NCBI RefSeq assembly: GCF_003385595.1
Contig: NZ_QNUE01000007.1
Span: 1-64,000, forward strand
DNA length: 64,000 bases
Direction: 5' to 3'
Source of the DNA: Chryseobacterium flavum
Lineage (GTDB): Bacteria > Bacteroidota > Bacteroidia > Flavobacteriales > Weeksellaceae
Positions 34,114 through 41,907 of the stretch are shown one piece after another. Both the position numbers and the translations under genes were made by a program. The stretch's first letter is position 1, and the number at the start of each line of letters is the position of its first letter. The notes beneath the pieces are model-generated. The model was not told where the DNA came from. It did no database searches and worked only from the letters and a program-made list of their open reading frames with translations.

Positions 34114-34788
34114 TTACATCTTCACTGCATTGATCATTTCTCTTTTTCCCGGAGGACCTTGTTTTTTTTCTACTTTAAAGTTTAATTCCTGAAGAATTCT
34201 CCGCACACTTCCCTTGGAAGAGTACGTTGTTAATAATCCATTAACGGCCATTTTGTCAGAAACCATTTCAAATAAAGGCTTTTCCCAAAGATCGGGTTGT
34301 ACCCGTGCCCCAAAGCAATCAAAATAGACCAGGTTGATTTCTGGCAATTGTATGCCCTTCAGATCGAAAAAATCACATTCTATCTTTTTTAAGTTGAAAC
34401 CACTAATGATTTCCACTGATTTTTCCCAATCTGCCAGATGAATTTTCTGATAAATATTTTTAAACTCTGGGTTATCAAAAAGTTCAAAATAAGCCAAATC
34501 CTTAACCTCGGATTCATTTATGGGATATTTTTCGAGTGAAAAATAATTAATGACATGATTTTTGTCAGTTTTTAAATATTCATTAATTGTTACTAAAACA
34601 TTCAAACCTGTCCCAAAACCGAGTTCTAAAATATTAATTTCGCAACTATTTATTAAATTCAGTCCATTTTTGATAAAGACATGTTCGGCTTCCTGTAATG
34701 CACCGTGATGTGAATGGTAGTTTTCATTTAAATCATTGATAAACAATGTTTTACTTCCGTCGTTTGTGGTCTTAACTTCTCTTTTCAA
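34114..34788 (-). CDS. mnmD: tRNA (mnm5s2U34)-methyltransferase MnmD
   Basis: SAM-dependent methyltransferase of 224 residues that completes the mnm5s2U modification at the wobble base of tRNA. It matches the stand-alone MnmD domain (DUF752): DGSKTLFINDLNENYHSHHG at the N-terminus, the SAM motif ILELGFGTGLNVLV, the YFDCFGARVQPDLW motif, and LTTYSSKGSVRR near the end. Many bacteria fuse it to MnmC1; here it stands alone. It is divergent from ilvE. Confidence 0.92.
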   Translation of the reverse strand: MKREVKTTNDGSKTLFINDLNENYHSHHGALQEAEHVFIKNGLNLINSCEINILELGFGTGLNVLVTINEYLKTDKNHVINYFSLEKYPINESEVKDLAYFELFDNPEFKNIYQKIHLADWEKSVEIISGFNLKKIECDFFDLKGIQLPEINLVYFDCFGARVQPDLWEKPLFEMVSDKMAVNGLLTTYSSKGSVRRILQELNFKVEKKQGPPGKREMINAVKM

Positions 34789-34873
34789 GCTATTTTTTTG
34801 TCAAATTTACTCTAAAATTTTTATATTTAGAAAATTATGTTAAATTTGTAGAACATCGTAAAAAATTTTAAAA

Positions 34874-35944
34874 ATGATAATTCAAAAAACTGAAAACTCC
34901 AGAATTTCTACATTTGACCCTAACAATTTTTCATTTGGAGGTACTTTTATTGATCATATGATCATATGTGAGTATGAAGATGGAAAATGGGGGGATGTAA
35001 AATTAGTTCCTTATGGTCCGATACCATTTACACCTGCCATGATGGGGGTAAACTACGGGCAAGCTTGTTTTGAAGGTATGAAAGCCTATAAAGACAAAGA
35101 CGGGCAGGTTTTCCTTTTCAGGCCTGAAAAGAATTTTGAACGTATCAACAAGTCAGCAAAGCGTCTTGCAATGCCTGAAGTGACTAAGGAAATGTTTATT
35201 GACGGACTAAAAGCATTGGTAGATATAGACAGAGAATGGATTCCGCAGGGAGAAGGAATGTCTTTATATATCAGACCATTGATCTTTGCTACAGAAGAAG
35301 CGTTAAAAGCAAGAGTTTCCAATAAATATATGTTCGCTATTGTTGCAACACCTGCAAAGAGCTATTATTCGGAGCCGGTTTCTGTAAAAATCTCTGACCA
35401 TTATTCCAGAGCAGCGAACGGAGGGGTAGGTTCAGCTAAAGCAGCAGGAAACTATGCGGCTTCTTTCTATCCTACACAATTGGCTATTGAGGAAGGATAT
35501 GAGCAGATTATCTGGACAGATGATGCTACCCATGAATACTTTGAAGAGAGTGGTACAATGAACGTTTTTGTGAGAATTAACGATACAATCTATACGCCTC
35601 CGACCTCTGAAAAAATTCTTGACGGGGTAACAAGAGACAGCTTTATTCAGTTAGCTAAGAAAAGAGGAATTGAAGTAAAGATTGAACCGGTAGCTGTGAA
35701 AACAGTGATCGAAGCTCAGAGAAACGGAACATTAAAAGAAGTATGGGGAGTAGGTACTGCAGTAGTTACTACTCAGTTCCAGGCGCTGGGATATCAGGGT
35801 GAAAAACTTGAACTTCCAAGATTGTCTGATGAAGAAAGCTATGCTGCTCTTCTTAAAAAAGATCTGGTTGATCTTCAAACTAACCTTTCTGAAGATCCGT
35901 TCGGATGGAGAGTGGCTGTTGACCATGTATTGGAAACAGTTTAA
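34874..35944 (+). CDS. ilvE: branched-chain amino acid aminotransferase
   Basis: PLP enzyme that forms Val, Leu and Ile from their 2-keto acids. The 356-residue length and sequence fit the class IV type II form: MMGVNYGQACFEGMKAYK, YIRPLIFATE, the PLP Lys in VGSAKAAGNYAAS near residue 188, EESGTMNVFV, and GTAVVTTQFQ. A -7 box TAAATTTG lies at 34841-34848. It is followed by a strong terminator and is transcribed alone. Confidence 0.95.
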   Translation: MIIQKTENSRISTFDPNNFSFGGTFIDHMIICEYEDGKWGDVKLVPYGPIPFTPAMMGVNYGQACFEGMKAYKDKDGQVFLFRPEKNFERINKSAKRLAMPEVTKEMFIDGLKALVDIDREWIPQGEGMSLYIRPLIFATEEALKARVSNKYMFAIVATPAKSYYSEPVSVKISDHYSRAANGGVGSAKAAGNYAASFYPTQLAIEEGYEQIIWTDDATHEYFEESGTMNVFVRINDTIYTPPTSEKILDGVTRDSFIQLAKKRGIEVKIEPVAVKTVIEAQRNGTLKEVWGVGTAVVTTQFQALGYQGEKLELPRLSDEESYAALLKKDLVDLQTNLSEDPFGWRVAVDHVLETV

Positions 35945-35964
35945 TATAAATTAAATAGATTATA

Positions 35965-35991
35965 CAAAAGCCGGGATATTCCCGGCTTTTG
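35965..35991 (+). terminator. terminator of ilvE
   Basis: A 12-bp stem (CAAAAGCCGGGA and complement) with a TAT loop; the 3' arm ends CTTTTGG. Confidence 0.85.
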
Positions 35992-36095
35992 GTATTTATA
36001 TACCAGAATTATCATAATTATTTCATGCTGATAAACGGAAAGTTAAGATATTACCGGATGCATATATTGATACATTCTTACATTTCTGCACCAAG

Positions 36096-36128
36096 TTTTG
36101 TAATTGATTCACGAAATGTGTATTTTCG
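36096..36128 (+). promoter_or_regulatory. promoter of the gldI/peptidyl-prolyl isomerase pair
   Basis: TTTTG (36096-36100), 20 bases, then TATTTTCG (36121-36128), one base off the -7 consensus, ending 9 bases before the ATG. Confidence 0.4.
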
Positions 36129-36137
36129 CAAAAGTTT

Positions 36138-36650
36138 ATGAAAAAAATAGTCTTCATATCGGTTGTAAGTCTGTTCAGCTGTAACAGAAATACACAGACT
36201 GCTCATCCTCCGGTGGGTGGTATTTTGAGTCAAAAGGATCTGGACGTTTCCAAAGAAAGAATGAAGAACCTGAACATTATAGAAAGAGGACATATTCAGG
36301 AATGGATCAAGGTTCAGCCTGAAAAATATTATCCCACACAGCTTAATTACTGGGTTACAGTAGAAGGGTTTGATCAGAGGGATAAAAGACCGGACAACAG
36401 CCTTATTTCCTATTCTTATGATCTGTATGATTTTGATCAGACGAAAATCTATGATCAGGCTGTTGAAAGAAGGGATGCCAAATTCGGACATTTTGATGAA
36501 CTGAAAGCGGTAGAGAATGCGCTGCGTTTTATAAAAGACGGGGAAGAAGTTACCCTTCTGGTGCCTTCGTCTCTGGCTTACGGAACTTATGGAGACGAAA
36601 AGAAAATAGATAACGATATTCCATTAATCATAAAATTAAAAGCTTTATAA
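36138..36650 (+). CDS. gldI: GldI-type FKBP peptidyl-prolyl isomerase lipoprotein
   Basis: Lipoprotein of 170 residues with a short signal and lipobox (VSLFSC, Cys15). The body is a degenerate FKBP domain (ISYSYDLYDFDQTKIYDQ, GEEVTLLVPSSLAYGTYGDE), as in GldI, needed for gliding and type IX secretion in Flavobacterium johnsoniae where it is thought to help fold exported partners. It starts 3 bases before the next peptidyl-prolyl isomerase gene, so the pair is one unit. The symbol follows from size, lipidation and domain; there is no functional proof here. Confidence 0.78.
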   Translation: MKKIVFISVVSLFSCNRNTQTAHPPVGGILSQKDLDVSKERMKNLNIIERGHIQEWIKVQPEKYYPTQLNYWVTVEGFDQRDKRPDNSLISYSYDLYDFDQTKIYDQAVERRDAKFGHFDELKAVENALRFIKDGEEVTLLVPSSLAYGTYGDEKKIDNDIPLIIKLKAL

Positions 36651-36653
36651 TAC

Positions 36654-37769
36654 ATGAAATTGTTTAACAAGAATATAATTCTGGCAGCGGCAAGTATTTC
36701 GCTGATGAGTTGTACCCCAATTTATAAAAAAATGAACGTAGACAAAGAAACTTACGAAGGTCTTAATGACGGACTTTATGCAAATCTTCAAACAACAAAA
36801 GGCAATATGATTGTTAAGTTTGAAGACAAAAAAGCACCAGTAACTGTAGCCAACTTTATCGGTCTTGCAGAAGGAAAAATCGATAATAAAGCTAAGGCTA
36901 AAGGAGTTCCTTATTATGATGGAACAATTTTTCACAGAGTGATCAAAGATTTCATGATCCAGGGGGGAGACCCTCAGGGTACGGGAATGGGAGATCCGGG
37001 ATATAAATTCGAGGATGAGAGAAATGATCTTAAACATACTGGGAAAGGAATCCTTTCAATGGCGAACTCCGGACCTAATACTAACGGTTCACAGTTCTTT
37101 ATCACAGAAGTTCCTACTCCTTGGCTAGACGGAAGACACACGATCTTCGGGAAAGTGGTAAAAGGTACAGAAGTAATAGATGCTATCGCTAACGTTGAAA
37201 AAGGAGCTCAGGATAAGCCTAAAACAGATATCGTTTTAGAAAAAGTTTCTGTTTTCAGCAAAGGTGACGAGTACAAACACTACGATGCAGCTAAAACGTT
37301 CAATGAAGGAAAAGCTAAAATCGCAGAAAACAATAAAGCTTTCATCGCTAAAGAAGAAGCTGAAAAAAAGAAAAAAGAAGAAGAATTCAAAGCGAACCAG
37401 GAGAAATTGGTTGAAAACCTAAAAGCCGGTATGCAAAAAACTGAATCAGGTCTTTACTATAAAATCACAAAAACAGCAGATGGCAAAGCTCCAAAAGCTG
37501 GTGACAATGTATCTGTACACTATGCAGGTAAATTGGTAGACGGAACTGAGTTTGATTCTTCATTCAAGAGAAACGAGCCTATCGAAATTCCAATCGGGAT
37601 GGGAAGAGTAATCAAAGGATGGGATGAAGGAATTCTGTTATTAAAAGAAGGAGAAACTGCTACATTATTGATTCCGCCGGCAATGGCTTACGGAGAAAGA
37701 GGAGCAGGAGGGGTAATCCCACCAAACTCCTGGTTAGTTTTCGATGTTGAGCTTGTAAAAGTAAAATAA
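36654..37769 (+). CDS. lipoprotein with fused cyclophilin and FKBP isomerase domains
   Basis: Periplasmic folding catalyst with two unrelated prolyl isomerases in 371 residues. Lipobox SLMSC (Cys20). The cyclophilin domain is at about 40-190 (YYDGTIFHRVIKDFMIQGGD, GSQFFITEVPTPWLDGRHTI). A Lys/Glu-rich helical linker (215-250) follows, then the FKBP domain 262-371 (VSVHYAGKLVDGTEFDSSF, GMGRVIKGWDEGI, YGERGAGGVIPPNSWLVFDV). Both active sites look intact. It starts 3 bases after gldI. A terminator at 37790 ends the unit. Confidence 0.93.
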   Translation: MKLFNKNIILAAASISLMSCTPIYKKMNVDKETYEGLNDGLYANLQTTKGNMIVKFEDKKAPVTVANFIGLAEGKIDNKAKAKGVPYYDGTIFHRVIKDFMIQGGDPQGTGMGDPGYKFEDERNDLKHTGKGILSMANSGPNTNGSQFFITEVPTPWLDGRHTIFGKVVKGTEVIDAIANVEKGAQDKPKTDIVLEKVSVFSKGDEYKHYDAAKTFNEGKAKIAENNKAFIAKEEAEKKKKEEEFKANQEKLVENLKAGMQKTESGLYYKITKTADGKAPKAGDNVSVHYAGKLVDGTEFDSSFKRNEPIEIPIGMGRVIKGWDEGILLLKEGETATLLIPPAMAYGERGAGGVIPPNSWLVFDVELVKVK

Positions 37770-37789
37770 TTGAATCTTCAAAATATGGT

Positions 37790-37815
37790 AAAAGCCGTCC
37801 GAAAGGATGGCTTTT
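37790..37815 (+). terminator. terminator of the isomerase pair
   Basis: An 11-bp stem with one G-T pair (AAAAGCCGTCC with GGATGGCTTTT), GAAA loop, then TTATT. Confidence 0.75.
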
Positions 37816-37919
37816 TTATTGCTCAAAATATTCTGTAACGATCTGAGTCAATATCACGACATATTTTACAGTTGGAAAGTTTAATAATTTTTCTGGCAAA
37901 AATGTAACGCCCTTCAATC

Positions 37920-38495
37920 ATGAAAACCAAATCACTTCTGCTTCTGTTCGTTATGCTGTCTTTTATGGCTTTTTCACAGACCAGGGCAAATCCGGACGAT
38001 GCCGCGATAAAAAAATCACTTACTTATTTTGTAAACAGCATTCAATCCAAACAGATCGATCAGGCGGTAAGCTGTATATATCCAAAATTCTTCACAATAG
38101 TTTCAAAAGAGCAGATGACTCAGATTTTGAATATGACTTACAATAATCCATTCATGAAAATTGAAGTACAGGATTTAAAATTTGGAACTATTGAAAAACC
38201 TGAACTCATTACCGGTGAATATTTTTCTATTACCCATTACTTTTTGAAGCTGAAATGTAATGTCAGTTCATTAAATGATGACATGAAGAAGAAAATGAAC
38301 GGTGCCTTAACAGCTAAGTACGGTGCGGATAATGTGAAATATGTAGCCAGCGAAGGTTCCTATCTCATCAACGCTGGTATGAAAACCTGTGCGGTTTCAA
38401 AAGATAAAAAGGCGTGGAAATTTGTGATGCTTGAAAAGGAATATAAAAAAGAACTGGTGAAAATTTTACCGAAGAAAATTCTGGATAAGTTTTAA
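37920..38495 (+). CDS. secreted hypothetical protein
   Basis: A 191-residue exported protein with a signal peptide 1-20 (MLSFMAFSQ). The mature part has a helix-rich start (ADDAAIKKSLTYFVNSIQSK-like pattern) and alternating beta segments (ITHYFLKLKCNV). Two Cys pairs might form disulfides. It ends in a basic tail (KILPKKILDKF). I do not recognise the family. It is expressed separately from the isomerase pair, since a terminator intervenes. Confidence 0.7.
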   Translation: MKTKSLLLLFVMLSFMAFSQTRANPDDAAIKKSLTYFVNSIQSKQIDQAVSCIYPKFFTIVSKEQMTQILNMTYNNPFMKIEVQDLKFGTIEKPELITGEYFSITHYFLKLKCNVSSLNDDMKKKMNGALTAKYGADNVKYVASEGSYLINAGMKTCAVSKDKKAWKFVMLEKEYKKELVKILPKKILDKF

Positions 38496-38645
38496 AGATT
38501 AAGTAGTAAGTGCTGGTTTTATATAAGCATAGAGCTGTCATGAAGAAACGCTTCTTTATTTTCTGTAAATACCGTAAAAATACGGATTTCGGTAAGGAGT
38601 TATTACTTCTATCTTTATCCGGCACTTATAAGAAACAAAATAAAT

Positions 38646-38867
38646 ATGTTGGATCTGAATTACGATGGGATAAAAAAGGAAATAGAGTCGGAGGTATGTG
38701 AAACGCACAATCTGCATCCGGAACTGATTAAAACAGATGAAGGCTTCGGTATCAAAGCCTGTTGCGAGCCTTTCAGGGAGAAAATGGTTGAAAAATCCGG
38801 AAAAATGATCGAGGAAGAAACCCAGAAGATCCTCGAAAAAATGCTGAAGAATATGTTTAAAGAATAA
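38646..38867 (+). CDS. small Cys-containing helical protein
   Basis: A 73-residue cytosolic protein: acidic/basic helices and a short central part with Cys18 and the pair ACCEPF (Cys39-Cys40), ending in an amphipathic helix (TQKILEKMLKNMFKE). It is not assigned to a family. The composition and the high Glu/Lys helix content look like real coding sequence. A 25-codon membrane-peptide frame starts 14 bases after its stop, and both precede the terminator at 38976. Confidence 0.55.
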   Translation: MLDLNYDGIKKEIESEVCETHNLHPELIKTDEGFGIKACCEPFREKMVEKSGKMIEEETQKILEKMLKNMFKE

Positions 38868-38881
38868 ATTTTTACGATGTG

Positions 38882-38959
38882 ATGATAGCACTTGTTGTTA
38901 TCACGGGAGCTGCTCTGGGAGGAGTGGCTTTTTTGTTGGAAATGAAAAATATTTTTTAA
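38882..38959 (+). CDS. putative 25-residue membrane peptide
   Basis: The frame from ATG 38882 encodes a peptide with one membrane-length hydrophobic run containing a Gly/Ala-rich face (VVITGAALGGVAFLLEM) and a short KNIF tail. It is placed 14 bases after the previous gene and 16 bases before a terminator, as a last gene of an operon would be. Size alone makes this uncertain. Confidence 0.35.
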   Translation: MIALVVITGAALGGVAFLLEMKNIF

Positions 38960-38975
38960 ATAACTTGAATAATAA

Positions 38976-39002
38976 AAAACCGCTCCAAAACAGGGCGGTT
39001 TT
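38976..39002. terminator. terminator after the small-protein pair
   Basis: An 8-bp stem (AAAACCGC/GCGGTTTT) with an 11-base loop. It also lies 23 bases past the stop of the minus-strand gene at 39025 and may serve both strands. Confidence 0.7.
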
Positions 39003-39024
39003 CCAAGTAAAAATAAATTGAAAG

Positions 39025-39279
39025 TTATATGTTTCTGCCGGCTCTTTTCTTCATTCCTGTTCCGGCAAGGGAACTGATGAAGACAAGACCAAAGCCGATA
39101 TAAGCGGCAAATGCGGTCAGATATATTATTAAGCTGTTTAAGCTCGGTTTTGAGATGTATACCAATACAGAAAAGGCAGCAAAACTCAATACCAAAAGCA
39201 GGCTCCAGATATGCATTTTTGCAGCATCTTCATTTCTCTTAAAAATCATTTCAAAAAAATCTCTCATCATTACTAACAT
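39025..39279 (-). CDS. small two-helix membrane protein
   Basis: An 84-residue protein with two hydrophobic segments (about 26-43, WSLLLVLSFAAFSVLVYI, and 50-70), a basic tail KKRAGRNI, and an amphipathic start (MRDFFEMIFKRNED). Three in-frame ATG (39279, 39270, 39267) are possible; the last gives the most natural N-terminus. No family recognised. Confidence 0.5.
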   Translation of the reverse strand: MLVMMRDFFEMIFKRNEDAAKMHIWSLLLVLSFAAFSVLVYISKPSLNSLIIYLTAFAAYIGFGLVFISSLAGTGMKKRAGRNI

Positions 39280-39645
39280 TTTAAGGGTTATACATTAATT
39301 TATGATTATCAGCATACTTATCACGGTAAAAAGAATGGCATATTCTCTTACTGGGCTAAGGTTCGTGATACCTTTGCTGTTATTCCATATTGTTTTATAC
39401 CGGATCAGTATCCGTATAAAAAAAATTATGAATCACTGCTACATGATTCGAGGGTTAATGATACCAGTTAGATACGGGGCGCAAAAATGCTGTGAAAAAT
39501 TAACAACAGGTCAATTGATCACGTTCCCGTATCTGTGTACGGCATCGTAGAAAAAAAAGGATCATATTTGCATATGAACTTGAATCAGTGGAAAACTGAA
39601 AATCCACAGAAAACCTCTTTTCTCATCCTTAGTGTTTTTTTATAA
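39277..39645 (+). pseudogene. decayed gene with two in-frame stops
   Basis: One + frame reads as protein over 120 codons: TYHGKKNGIFSYWAKVRDTF, then FIPDQYPYKKNYESLL, TAG at 39469, IRGAKML, TGA at 39493, then SIDHVPVSVYGIVEKKGSYL and MNLNQWKTENPQKTSF to a TAA at 39643. The coding character continues past both stops in the same frame, as expected of a pseudogene. There is no start codon at the head, so the 5' part is missing. I could not identify the parent family. Confidence 0.45.
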
Positions 39646-39931
39646 TTTTTTCTCAGTATTTTACATGCTAATTTCATGCCAAAGTGAGAATTTCTTGAGT
39701 GTAGCGGTGTTTTTATGCAGTGTAAAGTCTTGTATATTAGTTGTTTTTAATTATTGCTTTTGTGATTTATTTCCTTAAACAAAGAAAAATAATTATTTTT
39801 ATATTAAACTACTGCATGAAAACAAACACTTTCAAAAATAGGAAAGAATTTGCAGTTACATAAAAGTATTGTAAATTTAATTATACATTCAGATTTCTTT
39901 CAGTTAGTTTTTAAATAGAAAAATAAATTCA

Positions 39932-40487
39932 ATGACTATTCAAGAAACCTTGGAAGAGTACCTTAATACTTCTATAGATAATCTTTTACGACTTGTAGAA
40001 GATTATTGCTGGAATCCAATTTCCATAAATAGAGTATTTATTTTAACTGATTTTAATGAGCTTAAAAGAACTCTAATCCTTTTTATTTCAGAAGCTGGGG
40101 TAACAAGATAAATAGATCTAAAAGAAGGTTTTCATTTGAAGAGGTTGTTAGAATTTTAAATAGTGAGTACCATGACCTGTATGATGTTAACCTGTATATT
40201 TTCAAAACAAATAAGAAAGAAACTGTGATTGAAATTCTATATTATAGAAAGTCAAATCTAGAACCTGATTATTTTATTACTGTACAAAATAATCCTCCTA
40301 TGTTTCACTCTAAAATATCAACACCTTTTTATGTATTGGAAGGGGAAAGGTTTGATGTAAACTGGAACTCAGAATTAAAGCTAGATCATATATGGAAGAG
40401 TTTGCTATACAGATTTATGAACAAAAAGAAATCTTAAACGATAAAGTTGTTGAACAGCCTGTAAATAAGGCAGAATACTGTTACTAA
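39932..40487 (+). pseudogene. hypothetical gene broken by two -1 frameshifts
   Basis: An ATG at 39932 opens 59 codons (MTIQETLEEYLNTSIDNLL ...) ending at 40109. The protein evidently continues one frame back from about 40095 (NKINRSKRRFSFEEVVRIL ... STPFYVLEGERFDVNWNSEL), then again one frame back from about 40378 (ARSYMEEFAIQIYEQKEIL ...) to a TAA at 40485. Adding one base to GGGG at 40097-40100 and one to AAA at 40377-40379 would restore a single frame of about 185 codons. The size and charge pattern recall small proteins of toxin-immunity loci, but the family is not recognised. Confidence 0.55.
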
Positions 40488-40488
40488 A

Positions 40489-40526
40489 AAGCCCATACAA
40501 ATCCGGCTTCGGACTTATATGAGCTT
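40489..40526 (-). terminator. terminator of the M28 peptidase operon
   Basis: An imperfect long hairpin centred on TCCG-GCTT-CGGA with outer pairs CATA/TATG and AAGC/GCTT. On the minus strand it lies 21 bases after the stop at 40547. Confidence 0.6.
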
Positions 40527-40546
40527 CCTGTTTATTTGATGTTTTA

Positions 40547-41905
40547 CTACCAGTTTTTGTCAATCATATAAATAAGCTGGGTCATTGCTGCGGCACCCAA
40601 TAAAAGCTCTCTTCTGTTTACTTTCTCAAAAGTATCTTCTTCAGTATGATGAATATCGAAATATCTTTGAGAGTCCGGCATCAGCTCAGCGGCGGGAATT
40701 CCCATATCATGAAGTGGATAAAGATCTGTACCGGAGAATCGTTCCTCAAAATTGTATACTCCATAAGGGAGGAATAATTTTGACCAACTCTGGATTTCTT
40801 TTCTTCTGGCATCATCCATATCCAGGGCAATTCCTCTTGGAGCAAAGCCGCCGGCATCAGATTCAATAGCAAAAAGATGCTTTTCATTCTTCTCTTTTAT
40901 TGTTTTACCATATTGAATACCTCCTTTAACTCCATTTTCTTCATTAGCAAAACATACTACTCTGATCGTATGGTTATTCTGTATTCCTAATTTTTTGAAA
41001 GTTCTCAGCACTTCAATGCTCTGAACAATTCCGGCACCATCATCATGTGCTCCTTCACCAACATCCCAGGAATCAAGATGTCCGCCGACAACGATTACAC
41101 TTTGATCTTTTTTACCTGTGATCTCGCCAATAACAGAGTAGGAGAGCTTTTCTCCTTTCATTCCACAGTTGGAATTAAGTTTTGCTGTTATTTTCTGACT
41201 TTTTAATAAAGCTTCCAGTTCGTCCGCAGTAGTACTTCCGATGGCTACCGCAGGTATTTTAGAGACTTGGTCTTCATAGCGCATAGCTCCGGTATGTGGT
41301 ATATCATCAAAAGCAGACGATAAAGAGCGGATGATTGCAAATTTACCTCCTTTTTTAGCCGTTAAAGAAGCTGCTGTTGTTCTGTATTTTGCAGCATCAC
41401 TATATCCTTTAAATGTTTCTATAAAAGACTGGCTGAAAGGATAGTTGAAGAACACGATTTTATCTTTAACCTTTTCAGCAGGAAGTTTGTCATATTCTTC
41501 CATAGATTTTACCATGATGATTTCTCCCGAAACATCTTTTCCGCCGGTTCCTTCAGAATTACCCAAAGAAAGCATTTTAAGGCTTTTCCAGTTTCCGCCG
41601 GAAGTTTTGATATGCAGTGATTCTTTGCCTCTTTCCCAAACAGGAATCATGACTTCCTGGAGCCAGACTTTATCAGCTCCGGCGTCACGGAGTTTCTGCT
41701 CAGCCCATTTTACAGATTTTTCATAAGCCTCTGACCCGCTTAAGCGATGGCCAATGGTTTTCGTAAGCTCTCTCAACTCAGTATATCCTTTTCCATTATT
41801 TAAAATTTCATTGGAAATTTTTTTAAATTGAACCGAGTCTTCTTTAGATTGGCTGAAAACAGTCACTCCCAAAAGCAATAATGTTGTTCCTAATATCTTT
41901 TTCAT
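40547..41905 (-). CDS. exported M28-family peptidase (carboxypeptidase Q-like), third of three
   Basis: Zinc exopeptidase of 452 residues with a signal peptide (TTLLLLGVTVFSQS). The catalytic set is complete: GGHLDSWDVGEGAHDDGAG, FANEENGVKGG (catalytic and ligand Glu), ESDAGGFAPRG, and DIHHTEEDTFEKV. A protease-associated-type domain lies inserted before the catalytic residues. I start at the ATG at 41905, which follows the stop of the upstream paralog by 2 bases. It is nearly identical to that paralog over long stretches. The pattern suggests secreted dipeptide hydrolysis. Confidence 0.9.
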   Translation of the reverse strand: MKKILGTTLLLLGVTVFSQSKEDSVQFKKISNEILNNGKGYTELRELTKTIGHRLSGSEAYEKSVKWAEQKLRDAGADKVWLQEVMIPVWERGKESLHIKTSGGNWKSLKMLSLGNSEGTGGKDVSGEIIMVKSMEEYDKLPAEKVKDKIVFFNYPFSQSFIETFKGYSDAAKYRTTAASLTAKKGGKFAIIRSLSSAFDDIPHTGAMRYEDQVSKIPAVAIGSTTADELEALLKSQKITAKLNSNCGMKGEKLSYSVIGEITGKKDQSVIVVGGHLDSWDVGEGAHDDGAGIVQSIEVLRTFKKLGIQNNHTIRVVCFANEENGVKGGIQYGKTIKEKNEKHLFAIESDAGGFAPRGIALDMDDARRKEIQSWSKLFLPYGVYNFEERFSGTDLYPLHDMGIPAAELMPDSQRYFDIHHTEEDTFEKVNRRELLLGAAAMTQLIYMIDKNW

Positions 41906-41907
41906 TG

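Noticed and set aside
38510..38701. 63-codon plus-strand frame overlapping the start of the 73-residue protein
   Set aside because: It is out of frame with the more protein-like gene at 38646 and its C-terminal part is that gene's shadow.
39302..39550. 82-codon plus-strand frame starting at an ATG
   Set aside because: Its translation is low in complexity and unlike a protein, while the adjacent frame over the same bases shows a clear decayed coding pattern.
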